Positions 1-6,328 of a stretch of 9,324 nt of DNA are shown piece by piece. The translations under genes were made by a program, and so were the position numbers. The stretch is taken from assembly GCA_964569055.1 (NCBI GenBank), contig CAZMSZ010000304.1, forward strand, positions 1 through 9,324. The letters are read 5' to 3'. Position 1 is the stretch's first letter; the number at the start of each line of letters is the position of its first letter. The stretch is from JAWLGW01 sp964569055. Lineage in GTDB: Bacteria; Planctomycetota; J058. The notes beneath the pieces are model-generated. The model did not search any database. It saw nothing but the letters and a program-made list of their open reading frames with translations, and had not been told where the DNA came from.

Positions 1-133
1 AGGCGGAGGCGGAGGCGGAGTCGGAGTCGGAATCGGAATCGGAATCGGATTCGGATTCGGATTCGGATTCGGAATCGGATTCGGAATCGGAATCGGATTC
101 GGATTCGGAATCGGATTCGGACTCGGACTCGGA
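1..133. repeat. Hexanucleotide tandem array (NTCGGA)n, 22 units
   Basis: From base 2 the sequence is 22 uninterrupted hexamers: three GGCGGA, then nineteen NTCGGA. The first base of the NTCGGA units runs G,G,A,A,A,T,T,T,T,A,T,A,A,T,T,A,T,C,C, and the other five bases never change. Each junction therefore makes GGANTC, and so a GANTC site every 6 bp. Read as codons, the array gives Ser-Asp/Glu repeats on either strand, because the variable base falls in the third position of GAN. The array is cut by the window edge, so its full length is unknown. It runs directly into the structured 221-bp unit. It could be a simple intergenic satellite, a methylation-site cluster, or the end of an acidic Ser-Asp repeat protein; the sequence does not decide between these. 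Confidence 0.95.
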
Positions 134-351
134 CCAAGGAGCCATCGTTCGAGCGACAGCTCCTTGGGACTTGGTCCGAGGAGGGACCCTCGCAGCGACA
201 GCTCTCCCTTGGCGCTCTTGGCGCTCTTGGCGGTCATTGATCACGCGGGGGAGCTGACCTCAGGAGCGACAGCTCTTCTTGGCGGTCTCGGGGTCGTCCT
301 CGAGAGGGCCGTACGCGACAGCCTCACGGATTCGGACTCGGAGTCGGATTC
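131..351. repeat. 221-bp structured tandem unit, copy 1
   Basis: First of two adjacent near-identical units. It starts GGACCAAGGAGC and ends in four hexamers (327-350: CGGATT, CGGACT, CGGAGT, CGGATT). Inside are four GCGACAGC elements: GAGCGACAGCTC at 151-162, AGCGACAGCTC at 194-204, GAGCGACAGCTC at 264-275 and GCGACAGCCTC at 315-325. The first three are followed within 0-3 nt by CTTGG. Three 9-bp units (TTGGCGCTC, TTGGCGCTC, TTGGCGGTC) lie at 209-235. Possible stems are GGACCAAG (131-138) with CTTGGTCC (170-177), GGAGC with GCTCC, GAGCTG (251-256) with CAGCTC (270-275), and the mini-stem GAGC-GACA-GCTC. No convincing gene lies within the unit. It resembles an intergenic structured repeat of unknown function. 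Confidence 0.93.
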
Positions 352-573
352 GGACCAAGGAGCCATCGTTCGAGCGACAGCTCCTTGGGACTTGGTCCGA
401 GGAGGGACCCTCGCAGCGACAGCTCTCCCTTGGCGCTCTTGGCGCTCTTGGCGGTCATTGATCACGCGGGGGAGCTGACCTCAGGAGCGACAGCTCTTCT
501 TGGCGGTCTCGGGTCGTCTTCGAGAGGGCCGTACGCGACAGCCTCACGGATTCGGATTCGGATTCGGATTCGG
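352..573. repeat. 221-bp structured tandem unit, copy 2
   Basis: Second copy, displaced by 221 bp (220 bp after a one-base deletion). Outside the hexamer tail I see only two differences from copy 1: one G lost from the G-run near 290-293, and C299 replaced by T519. The GCGACAGC elements recur at 372-383, 415-425, 485-496 and 535-545, and the 9-bp triplet at 430-456. The hexamer tail at 547-573 is four identical CGGATT units where copy 1 has CGGATT, CGGACT, CGGAGT, CGGATT, so it differs only at the N of GANTC. The period is not a multiple of three and there is an indel, so the two copies do not keep a common reading frame. That argues against a repeated protein domain. The high identity implies a recent duplication or ongoing homogenisation. 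Confidence 0.93.
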
Positions 574-672
574 CGAGCAGTAGCACGGGCACGGGCAGGG
601 GCACGGGAGGTGATGCGTCAGCAGCACCGTGCCCTCCCCGCGGTCGTCGGATGTGCCCGCTATCCTGCCCGC
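574..672. other. Leader between the repeats and the exonuclease gene
   Basis: This short gap holds a degenerate run of CACGGG/CAGGGG units at about 584-607 and a GGGAGG sequence at 605-610. The GGGAGG lies only 2 nt before an in-frame ATG at 613, too close to be a normal ribosome-binding site. No clear -35/-10 promoter and no RNA gene is visible. The promoter of the exonuclease gene probably lies here or in the repeat unit. Confidence 0.4.
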
Positions 673-1371
673 ATGCTCGCCTTCGACATCGAGACCTACG
701 GTCGCTGGGACGACGTGCCGCCGCGCCTGCAGCGCTACCTCGCGGGGCGCGACGAGGCGCGCGGGCGGCCGGCGGACGACGCGCGCGCGGCTCAGCGGGC
801 GGTCGGGCTCTACCCGGGGCTGGCGCGGGTGATCGCGATCGGGCTGTGGCGGGGGGCGGGAGACCAGGGGGCGGCGCTGTCGCTGGATCCGGCGCTCGAG
901 GTCGAGCGGGACGTCGTGCCCGGGACGCCCGCGGTGGAGCGCTTCCGGGACGAGGCCGATTTGCTGCGCGCCTTCTGGGCCCGCGCGGCCGAGGTGGTGG
1001 CCGCGGGCGAGCGCCTGGTGACCTTCAACGGGCGCGGGTTCGACGGGCCGATGCTGGCGGTGCGCTCGGCGGTGCTCGGCGTGCGGCCCAGCCTGGACCT
1101 CGTGGGCGAGCGCCGGGCGCTGCGGCCCCACACCGACCTGGCCGAGGTGCTCTCGTTCTTCGGGGCGCGCCGCGAGCTGCTCTCGCTCGACTACTGGTGC
1201 GGCGTGTTCGGGATCGCCAGCCCCAAGGCCGAAATGGAGGGGGCCGACGTGGCGGCCGCCTTCGAGCGCGGCGAGCACGCCGCGATCGCGCGCTACGCCT
1301 GCGCCGACGCGCGCGCCGCGGGCGAGCTGTTCTTCGCGCTCGAGCCCACGCTGCTCGACGTGCTCGACTGA
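673..1371 (+). CDS. PolB-exonuclease-like 3'-5' exonuclease (DEDDy)
   Basis: A 232-aa cytoplasmic protein of the predicted 3'-5' exonuclease family related to the exonuclease domain of DNA polymerase B (DNA_pol_B_exo2 type). It is expected to remove nucleotides from DNA 3' ends with two metal ions. The motifs are complete: Exo I FDIET at 4-8 (D5, E7); Exo II in LVTFNGRGFDGPML (N119, D124); the family's RPHTDL segment at 151-156; and Exo III YACAD at 208-212 (Y208, D212), which makes it DEDDy rather than DEDDh. The frame stays open far upstream into the repeats. I chose ATG 673 because it puts Exo I at the N-terminus as is usual in the family, although no good Shine-Dalgarno precedes it; ATG 613 would add 20 residues unlike the family. 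There is no polymerase domain, so it is a stand-alone nuclease. Its cellular partner is unknown, and it converges with the TraB/GumN gene. Confidence 0.88.
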   Translation: MLAFDIETYGRWDDVPPRLQRYLAGRDEARGRPADDARAAQRAVGLYPGLARVIAIGLWRGAGDQGAALSLDPALEVERDVVPGTPAVERFRDEADLLRAFWARAAEVVAAGERLVTFNGRGFDGPMLAVRSAVLGVRPSLDLVGERRALRPHTDLAEVLSFFGARRELLSLDYWCGVFGIASPKAEMEGADVAAAFERGEHAAIARYACADARAAGELFFALEPTLLDVLD

Positions 1372-1377
1372 GCGGCA

Positions 1378-1411
1378 CGCGCGGCCGCCGTCGGAAGACG
1401 GCCGGCGCGCG
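1378..1411. terminator. GC-rich hairpin between convergent genes
   Basis: A long imperfect stem-loop lies in the 52-bp gap between two converging stop codons. The core is GCCGTC-GGAA-GACGGC (1387-1402). After small bulges the pairing extends outward through the CGCG-rich arms to about 1378 and 1411. There is no clear T-tract on either side, so a bidirectional intrinsic terminator is likely from position and stem strength but not proven. Confidence 0.6.
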
Positions 1412-1423
1412 CGGCTCGACGAC

Positions 1424-2401
1424 CTAGAAGCGCTGGCCCTCGCCCTTCTCGCCGCCGATCGCCTCGGCGTCGGCGGGGCCGAGGCGGCGGACCTCGTAGC
1501 CCTTCTGCTTCAGGAGCTCGAGCATGCCCTCCTCGCCCGGCCAGTGGGCCGCGCCCACCGCGAAGAAGAACGACTTGTTCGGCTCCTTCTCCAGCTTGTC
1601 CACGATCCGGTCGACCATGCGCACGTTGCGGTCGATCAGCATGGCCTGGCGGAACGCGACGTCGTCGGGGTCCTCGGGGTCGTACTCCTTCTCGGCGATC
1701 TTCACGATCTCCGCCACGTCGCCCGACAGGTAGGCCTTCATGAGCTCGGCGTGGGGGGGCTCGCCCTTCTCGAGCGCCTCCTCCAGCTTGTCGAGGCTCT
1801 CCTCGAGCCCCTCGACCTGCTCCTCCTCGCTCATGCTGTCGAACACGCCGAGCTGCTCGGCGGTCGTCTCGAGCCCGCCGACCTGCTTGCCCGCCTGCTT
1901 GGCGCGCATGTAGAGCACCTTGTCGAGGGCGTCGCCCTTGGGCAGGTCGAGCTGCAGCAGCTGCACGCCGATGAGCCACGGCTTGAAGCTGGTGAGGGGC
2001 GGCTGGAGGCCGATCCCGTGGTTCTTCTTGCGCATGTAGGCGTCGACCCGCCCGTACAGCTCGGGCGACAGCACGTCCTTCAGCGTGCGGGGCGGCGGGA
2101 TCATGATCTTGCCCGCCAGCGCCATCTGCTCGCGCATTTGGTTGACGGGGTCCATGTCCAGCTCGCAGAACAGCGCGTCGGCGCGGTCGACGGCGGCCTC
2201 GACCACCGGCGGGAGCGTGGTCAGGCGCGGGTCGGCGACGTGCATCGTCCCGAACAGGAACACGGGCGCGCCGTCGCGCCCCTCGATCTGCCACAGCAGC
2301 GGCTTGGTGATGGGCTCGACGCGCGTCGTGTCCTGGGCCAGGGCCGGGGCCGTGACCGAGAGCAGCGCGCCGAGGCTGAGCGCGAACCAGTGCGGACGCA
2401 T
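1424..2401 (-). CDS. Secreted TraB/GumN family protein
   Basis: A 325-aa TraB/GumN family protein, the bacterial relatives of the TIKI/TraB putative metallopeptidase fold; biochemical function in bacteria is mostly unproven. A signal peptide covers about residues 1-22 (hydrophobic core FALSLGALLSVTAPALA, then AQD), so the product is exported. Family landmarks are in order: LFGTMH at 49-54, the conserved acidic CELD at 79-82, GGLETTAEQL at 175-184, DRNVRM at 257-262, and the C-terminal FFAVGAAHWPGEEGM at 279-293 followed by a GYEV strand. Residues 190-250 are a charged Glu/Lys-rich helical insert. The start ATG at 2401 is supported by AGGAGG at 2412-2407 with 5-nt spacing. It lies 57 nt downstream of the GH5 gene on the same strand, so co-transcription is possible. 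Length and motifs look complete. A haem-uptake or pilus TraB identity is not implied. Confidence 0.92.
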   Translation of the reverse strand: MRPHWFALSLGALLSVTAPALAQDTTRVEPITKPLLWQIEGRDGAPVFLFGTMHVADPRLTTLPPVVEAAVDRADALFCELDMDPVNQMREQMALAGKIMIPPPRTLKDVLSPELYGRVDAYMRKKNHGIGLQPPLTSFKPWLIGVQLLQLDLPKGDALDKVLYMRAKQAGKQVGGLETTAEQLGVFDSMSEEEQVEGLEESLDKLEEALEKGEPPHAELMKAYLSGDVAEIVKIAEKEYDPEDPDDVAFRQAMLIDRNVRMVDRIVDKLEKEPNKSFFFAVGAAHWPGEEGMLELLKQKGYEVRRLGPADAEAIGGEKGEGQRF

Positions 2402-2458
2402 GGGTCCCTCCTCGGACGAATGTGAGGAGGCGGACTATGCCGAGCGGAGGGGGCCGCG

Positions 2459-4426
2459 TCAACGTGGACCGGGGGTCGTCGCCGGTTCGAGGCGGACCGC
2501 GATCGAGCCGGCGGCGCGCGCCCACACCAGCACGACCCCAAGCGCCGGGTCATGGGCCGCCTCGGCGGCCGCGCCCGAGAGGGCGATCCGCACGCCGTGC
2601 GGGTAGACCCCGGCGGGCGCGGCCAGGACCGTCGGCTCCGCCACGCCGGCCGCGGCCTGCCAGCGCACCTCGAGGCGGCGGGCGGCCGGGTCGTAGCGCA
2701 GCGCTTCGAGCCGGCCCGCCACGCGGCGCGGGTAGGGGCGGAGGACCTCGCGCAGCAGGGTCGGGTCCATGCCGGGACGGTGCTCCCAGTAGGCGGCGCC
2801 CACGGCGGGCCCGTCGAGGAGGGCGGCCGCGTCGCGCACGTAGCGCAGCGGGTCTGCGGCGCCGGGCTGCACGTGCCCCCACTCGCCCACCACCAGCGGC
2901 GCGCCCAGCCGGAGCGCCACCTCGCGGTGCCGCTCCAGCGTGGCCGCCAGCCGCTCGGGGCGACCGTCGTAGGGCTGGCCGGAGTCGACGAAGGCGTCGT
3001 AGAGGTGCGGCGCGTAGACGATCCCGCTCAGCCCCGGGTGCGGCAGCGCGCTCGGCACCCCGACCCCGGCCAGGGCGACCGGCTCCACGAACAACGGTCG
3101 GTCGGGGTCGACGGCGCGGATCGCGCGGCCGACCCGCCCGTAGAACGCGGCCAGCCGGGCCTCGAACGCGCGCCCCGCCCCGCCCATGGCGTCGGCCAGG
3201 CGCAAGAACCGGCCCGGCTCGCGGGCGCGCTCGACGAGGTCGCGCACCAGCTCGTCGCCGAGGTCGCCGCCCCCGCCGAACAGGCTGCGCCAGCTCGCGC
3301 GCAGGCTCGAGCCCAGCGCGAGCGGCGCGGCGCGCACGGCGAGCCGCGCCACCGCGCCCCGGACCTCGCGCCCGTAGAACGGCTCGTTGAGGAGGTCGTA
3401 GCCCACCACGCGCTCGCGGTCGCGCAGCCGCGCCGCCAGGGCCGCCGCGGCGCGCGCGTAGTGCTCCTGCAGGCCGAGCCCCGTGGCGGGCACCCGCTGG
3501 TCGGCCCACAGCGCCTCGAACGCGCCGTAGACCCGGGGGTCGAGGTAGCGGAGCTGCCAGGGCGCGCTCGCCGGCAGGCGGAGCGCGCGTCCGCGCGAGA
3601 GCGTGGCCCACTCGGGGGCGCCGTGCTTGGTGATCGCTCCGCCCCAGGCGTCCTGGTGCAGGTCGAGCAGCACGTAGAACCCGGCCGCGGCCCAGCGGTC
3701 GACCGCGGCCACGACCGCGTCGAGGTAGGCGGCGTCGTAGCGCAGCGGCGCGGGCTCGATCGCGCGCCAGGCCACGTACAGCCGCACCAGGTTCGCGCCC
3801 GAGCTCGCGGCCAGCGCGGCCGGGTCGCCCGCGCCGTGCGGCGGGAGGAACGGCGCCGCCTTGCTGCCCGCGTTCACCCCGCGCAGCAGCACCGCGCGGC
3901 CGAAGGGGTCGACCAGCTCCCGCCCGACCACGCGCAGGCGCCCCTCCAGCCGCGCCGGCGGACGAGCCGAGGCGGGCGGCGGCGCGCTCGGCGCGGGCAG
4001 CGCGGGCGCCGGCCCCGTCCGGCGCCCCGCCTCCCACACCCGACCCGCCGGGCCGTGCACCTCGCCCGCCACGAGCCGCCCCGCGAAGCGGTAGCGCGCG
4101 CTCCAGCGCGGGGCGGCGCCCCCGCGGCTCGCGCCGGGCAGGTGGTGGACCAGGCCCGCGCGCGGGCCGTCGAAGCGGACCGAGAGCGCGCTCCCCTCCT
4201 GCCAGGCCTCGCCGACGAGGGAGGTGGCCGCGCCGCCCGCGCGCTCCTCGCGCACCACGTCGTAGGTGCGCGCGCTCGTGCGGCGCAGGGTGAGGGTGGC
4301 CTCGACGGGGCGAAGGCCGCGCAGCCCACGCAGCGCCCAGCGGCCCGACAGGTCCCGCTCCCCGGCGGCGGCGGGCGGGGCGAGGAGGAGGAGGCTCGCG
4401 AGCGCGAGGAGGAGGCGAGGGGTCAC
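2459..4426 (-). CDS. Secreted GH5 glycosidase, endoglycoceramidase-like
   Basis: A 655-aa exported glycoside hydrolase family 5 protein. The GTG start at 4426 gives a textbook signal peptide (n-region MTPR, core LLLALASLLLLAPP, AAA before G22); no Shine-Dalgarno is visible. An in-frame ATG at 4492 would add 22 Arg-rich residues. Residues 25-135 are a beta-rich domain opening DLSGRW, perhaps lipocalin-like; 137-158 is a Pro/Ala linker. The GH5 barrel spans about 160-565: LRGVNAGSK at 181-189, DLHQDAWGG at 255-263, YDLLNEPF at 343-350 with acid/base E348, APHLY at 472-476, and VVGEWG at 512-517 with nucleophile E515. The DLHQD signature and a C-terminal beta-sandwich (about 565-648), preceded by RPYP, match the endoglycoceramidase-type GH5 subfamilies, which cleave glycan from glycosphingolipids. 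The exact substrate is inferred; other beta-glycosides remain possible. Confidence 0.88.
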   Translation of the reverse strand: MTPRLLLALASLLLLAPPAAAGERDLSGRWALRGLRGLRPVEATLTLRRTSARTYDVVREERAGGAATSLVGEAWQEGSALSVRFDGPRAGLVHHLPGASRGGAAPRWSARYRFAGRLVAGEVHGPAGRVWEAGRRTGPAPALPAPSAPPPASARPPARLEGRLRVVGRELVDPFGRAVLLRGVNAGSKAAPFLPPHGAGDPAALAASSGANLVRLYVAWRAIEPAPLRYDAAYLDAVVAAVDRWAAAGFYVLLDLHQDAWGGAITKHGAPEWATLSRGRALRLPASAPWQLRYLDPRVYGAFEALWADQRVPATGLGLQEHYARAAAALAARLRDRERVVGYDLLNEPFYGREVRGAVARLAVRAAPLALGSSLRASWRSLFGGGGDLGDELVRDLVERAREPGRFLRLADAMGGAGRAFEARLAAFYGRVGRAIRAVDPDRPLFVEPVALAGVGVPSALPHPGLSGIVYAPHLYDAFVDSGQPYDGRPERLAATLERHREVALRLGAPLVVGEWGHVQPGAADPLRYVRDAAALLDGPAVGAAYWEHRPGMDPTLLREVLRPYPRRVAGRLEALRYDPAARRLEVRWQAAAGVAEPTVLAAPAGVYPHGVRIALSGAAAEAAHDPALGVVLVWARAAGSIAVRLEPATTPGPR

Positions 4427-4543
4427 GCGCGAGTCGTCGCAAGGCGCGCGCCGCGGCGGCGCGGCCCTGCGGGCACGAGTTGCCCGTCTCATTCGTGCCG
4501 CTGCGGCGCCGGCGCGCGCCCGCCTGAAAGGAGCGCGAGGAGC
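4427..4543. other. Intergenic gap with a 7-bp hairpin
   Basis: This 117-bp gap separates the kinase stop from the GH5 GTG. It contains the inverted pair GGCACGA (4472-4478) and TCGTGCC (4493-4499), with an alternative inner stem GGGCA/TGCCC at 4471-4485, and another short pair GGCGC/GCGCC at 4505-4520. The hairpins may end kinase transcription or act in the GH5 leader. There is no T-tract and no clear promoter, so their role is uncertain. Confidence 0.4.
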
Positions 4544-6214
4544 TCAGCCCTCGTCGATCGCGCGCAGCCACACCAGCAGCTCGGCGGAGAGCTGCAGGCG
4601 GCAGGTGGCGGGGGCGAGCTGCGCGGGTTCGAGCTGCACGAAGCGGAACCGGCCGGCGGGGAGCGCGAGCAGGGCCTGCAGCGCATCGCGGCCGCGCCGT
4701 TCGCCCACCCGGGCGTCGATCACGACCCCGCCGCGCACGGTGAGGGTCCCGCCGGCCGGGCCCGGAGCTGGGCCCTCCACCTCCAGCCGGCCGTCCTTGC
4801 GGTGGAGCTCGAGGTGCTGCAGGACCTCGAGCAGGGCCACGCCCTCGATCGTGCCCTCGAACGCGGCCGCGCCGTCGTCCGGCGGGCGCGGGGCGGCGAC
4901 GGGCGGGGTCGGCAGGAGGCCGTTCCCCTCGTCGAGGCGCAGCAGCAGCTCGACGGCCCCGGGCGTGGCCACGCCGGTGAGCGTGCGCACCGCCTGCTCG
5001 ATCGCCTCGAGCGCCGCGGCCGGCGAGGGGAGCCGCGCGTCGCGGTCGGGCTCGAGCAGCCGGCGCAGCAGGCGGCGCACGGGCGCGGGGAGGTCGAGCC
5101 CGCGGACCGCGGCCAGCGCGCTCCCGTCGGTGGGCGGCGGGGCGCCCGCCAGCATGTGGTACAGGGTCGCGCCGAGGCCGAACAGGTCGGCCCGGCAGTC
5201 GACGAGCCGCTCGGTGCGCTGCTCGGGCGCCATGTAGCCGGGCGTCCCGAGCCCGCGCGCGTCGGGGCGGCGGTCGCCGGGCCCGAGCAGGCGGGCCAGG
5301 CCGAAGTCGATCAGCTTGACGTCGCCCTCGGGGGTCAGCATGAGGTTGGCGGGCTTGACGTCCCGGTGGACGACCCGCCGCTCGCGCAGGTGCTCGAGCG
5401 CCTGGCCGAGCTCGTAGGCGATCCGCAGCGCCTCCCGCAGCGGGAGCGCGCCCTCGCGGGCCAGGCGCTCGGCGAGCGTCTCGCCGTCGACCAGCTCCAT
5501 GACCACGTAGGCGAGGTGGGGGGTCTGGCGCACGTCGTGGATCGCGACCACGTGGCGGTGGCGCAGCGGCGCGTGCGCCTGCGCCCCCTCCAGGAAGCGG
5601 CGGAGCTGGACCTGCGTGACCGGCCCGTCGAGCGCGAGGACCTTGAGCGCCACCACCTGCTCGAGCCGCACCTTGCGGGCGGTGTAGACCGCGACCAGCC
5701 CCGAGCGCGAGCGGCACTCGAGCACCAAGAACCCCTCGGCCGCCAGGCGACGGACCGTCTCCAGGCCGGGCAGGCCGTGGCCCTGCTCGCGCTCCCGGCA
5801 GCGCGGGCAGCTCGGGCCCTCGCCCATGTCCGTGGCGAGCGGCTCCCCGCAGCGCACGCAGCCGCTGGCGCGCGGCGGCTCGATCCCCTCCAGCTCGAGC
5901 CGGACCTGCGTCTCGCCCAGCTCGAGCAGGTCGCCGTGCGCGACCAGCGCCTGCCGGATCCGCCGCCCGTTGAGGTAGGTCCCGTTGGCCGAGTCGAGGT
6001 CGCTCAGGACCACGCCCTTGGGCGTGAGCGTGAACTTGCAGTGGCGCCGCGAAACACACGAGTCGGGCACCGGCACCGTCGCCTGCAGCGAGCGCCCCAG
6101 CACCACCGGCACGTCCGGCTCGAGCCGGAAGCTCCCCGCGAGCGGCGCGGAGAGCTGCAGCCAGGCGCAGGGCGCGAGCGCGCGCGCGGTGGAGCTCGGG
6201 GACAGGGGCGACAT
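4544..6214 (-). CDS. FHA / zinc ribbon / Ser-Thr kinase / PATAN protein
   Basis: A 556-aa cytoplasmic Hanks-type serine/threonine kinase with an unusual order of modules. An FHA phosphothreonine-binding domain covers about 20-108 (GR 40-41, SRRH 55-58, SANGTYLNG 75-83). A four-cysteine zinc ribbon follows (C119, C122, C136, C139). The kinase domain covers about 153-410: ATP-binding K191 in VALKVL, likely helix-C E209, HRDVKPAN at 283-290 (D285, N290), DFG at 303-305 and APE at 329-331. The glycine-rich loop is degraded: LAAEGFLVLECRSRSG has no GxGxxG. A C-terminal DUF4388/PATAN domain covers about 450-530, opening FEGTIEGVALLEVLQ. No transmembrane helix is visible, unlike many PASTA-type kinases. 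ATG 6214 has only a weak AGGA 9 nt upstream. The substrate is unknown. Catalytic residues are intact, so activity is likely despite the loop. Confidence 0.93.
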   Translation of the reverse strand: MSPLSPSSTARALAPCAWLQLSAPLAGSFRLEPDVPVVLGRSLQATVPVPDSCVSRRHCKFTLTPKGVVLSDLDSANGTYLNGRRIRQALVAHGDLLELGETQVRLELEGIEPPRASGCVRCGEPLATDMGEGPSCPRCREREQGHGLPGLETVRRLAAEGFLVLECRSRSGLVAVYTARKVRLEQVVALKVLALDGPVTQVQLRRFLEGAQAHAPLRHRHVVAIHDVRQTPHLAYVVMELVDGETLAERLAREGALPLREALRIAYELGQALEHLRERRVVHRDVKPANLMLTPEGDVKLIDFGLARLLGPGDRRPDARGLGTPGYMAPEQRTERLVDCRADLFGLGATLYHMLAGAPPPTDGSALAAVRGLDLPAPVRRLLRRLLEPDRDARLPSPAAALEAIEQAVRTLTGVATPGAVELLLRLDEGNGLLPTPPVAAPRPPDDGAAAFEGTIEGVALLEVLQHLELHRKDGRLEVEGPAPGPAGGTLTVRGGVVIDARVGERRGRDALQALLALPAGRFRFVQLEPAQLAPATCRLQLSAELLVWLRAIDEG

Positions 6215-6252
6215 CGGCGCGGATCCTAACGCGCCGGTGAGACGGGTGGAAC

Positions 6253-6258
6253 TCTATA
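6253..6258 (-). promoter_or_regulatory. Possible -10 element of the kinase gene
   Basis: TATAGA on the minus strand lies 38 nt upstream of the kinase ATG, within the 10-bp AT-rich island TGTATAGAGT, conspicuous in otherwise GC-rich DNA. No convincing -35 is seen at the proper spacing. It follows the hairpin after the upstream gene, which fits a new transcript starting here. Confidence 0.3.
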
Positions 6259-6310
6259 CATGGGGGCCAGTGTGCGCGTGACCCCCGACAGGGCGGGGCG
6301 GCGAGGCGAG

Positions 6311-6328
6311 GGCGCGCAGGCGCGCGCC
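6311..6328 (-). terminator. Hairpin abutting the stop of the membrane-protein gene
   Basis: A perfect 7-bp stem, GGCGCGC (6311-6317) and GCGCGCC (6322-6328), with a 4-nt loop, begins at the base directly after the minus-strand stop codon. It is stable but lacks a following T-run, so it may be a terminator, an mRNA 3'-end stabiliser or a chance GC-rich palindrome. Confidence 0.4.

Noticed and set aside
164..478. A 104-codon plus-strand frame spanning the two repeat units
   Set aside because: It reads the same DNA in two frames across the duplication, has no clear ribosome-binding site, and the copies differ by a frameshifting deletion.
1..573. CRISPR array
   Set aside because: There are no uniform 20-40 bp repeats separated by unique spacers; the structure is hexamers plus one duplicated 221-bp unit.
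131..573. Insertion sequence or MITE
   Set aside because: No transposase, no terminal inverted repeats bounding the whole unit, and no target-site duplication was seen; direct tandem arrangement points to duplication rather than transposition.
385..672. N-terminal extension of the exonuclease through the tandem repeat
   Set aside because: The extension is translated repeat and hexamer sequence; the family starts at the FDIET motif and the frame is open by chance.
4427..4492. ATG 4492 as start of the GH5 protein
   Set aside because: It adds 22 Arg/Ala/Pro-rich residues ahead of an otherwise ideal signal peptide beginning at the GTG at 4426.
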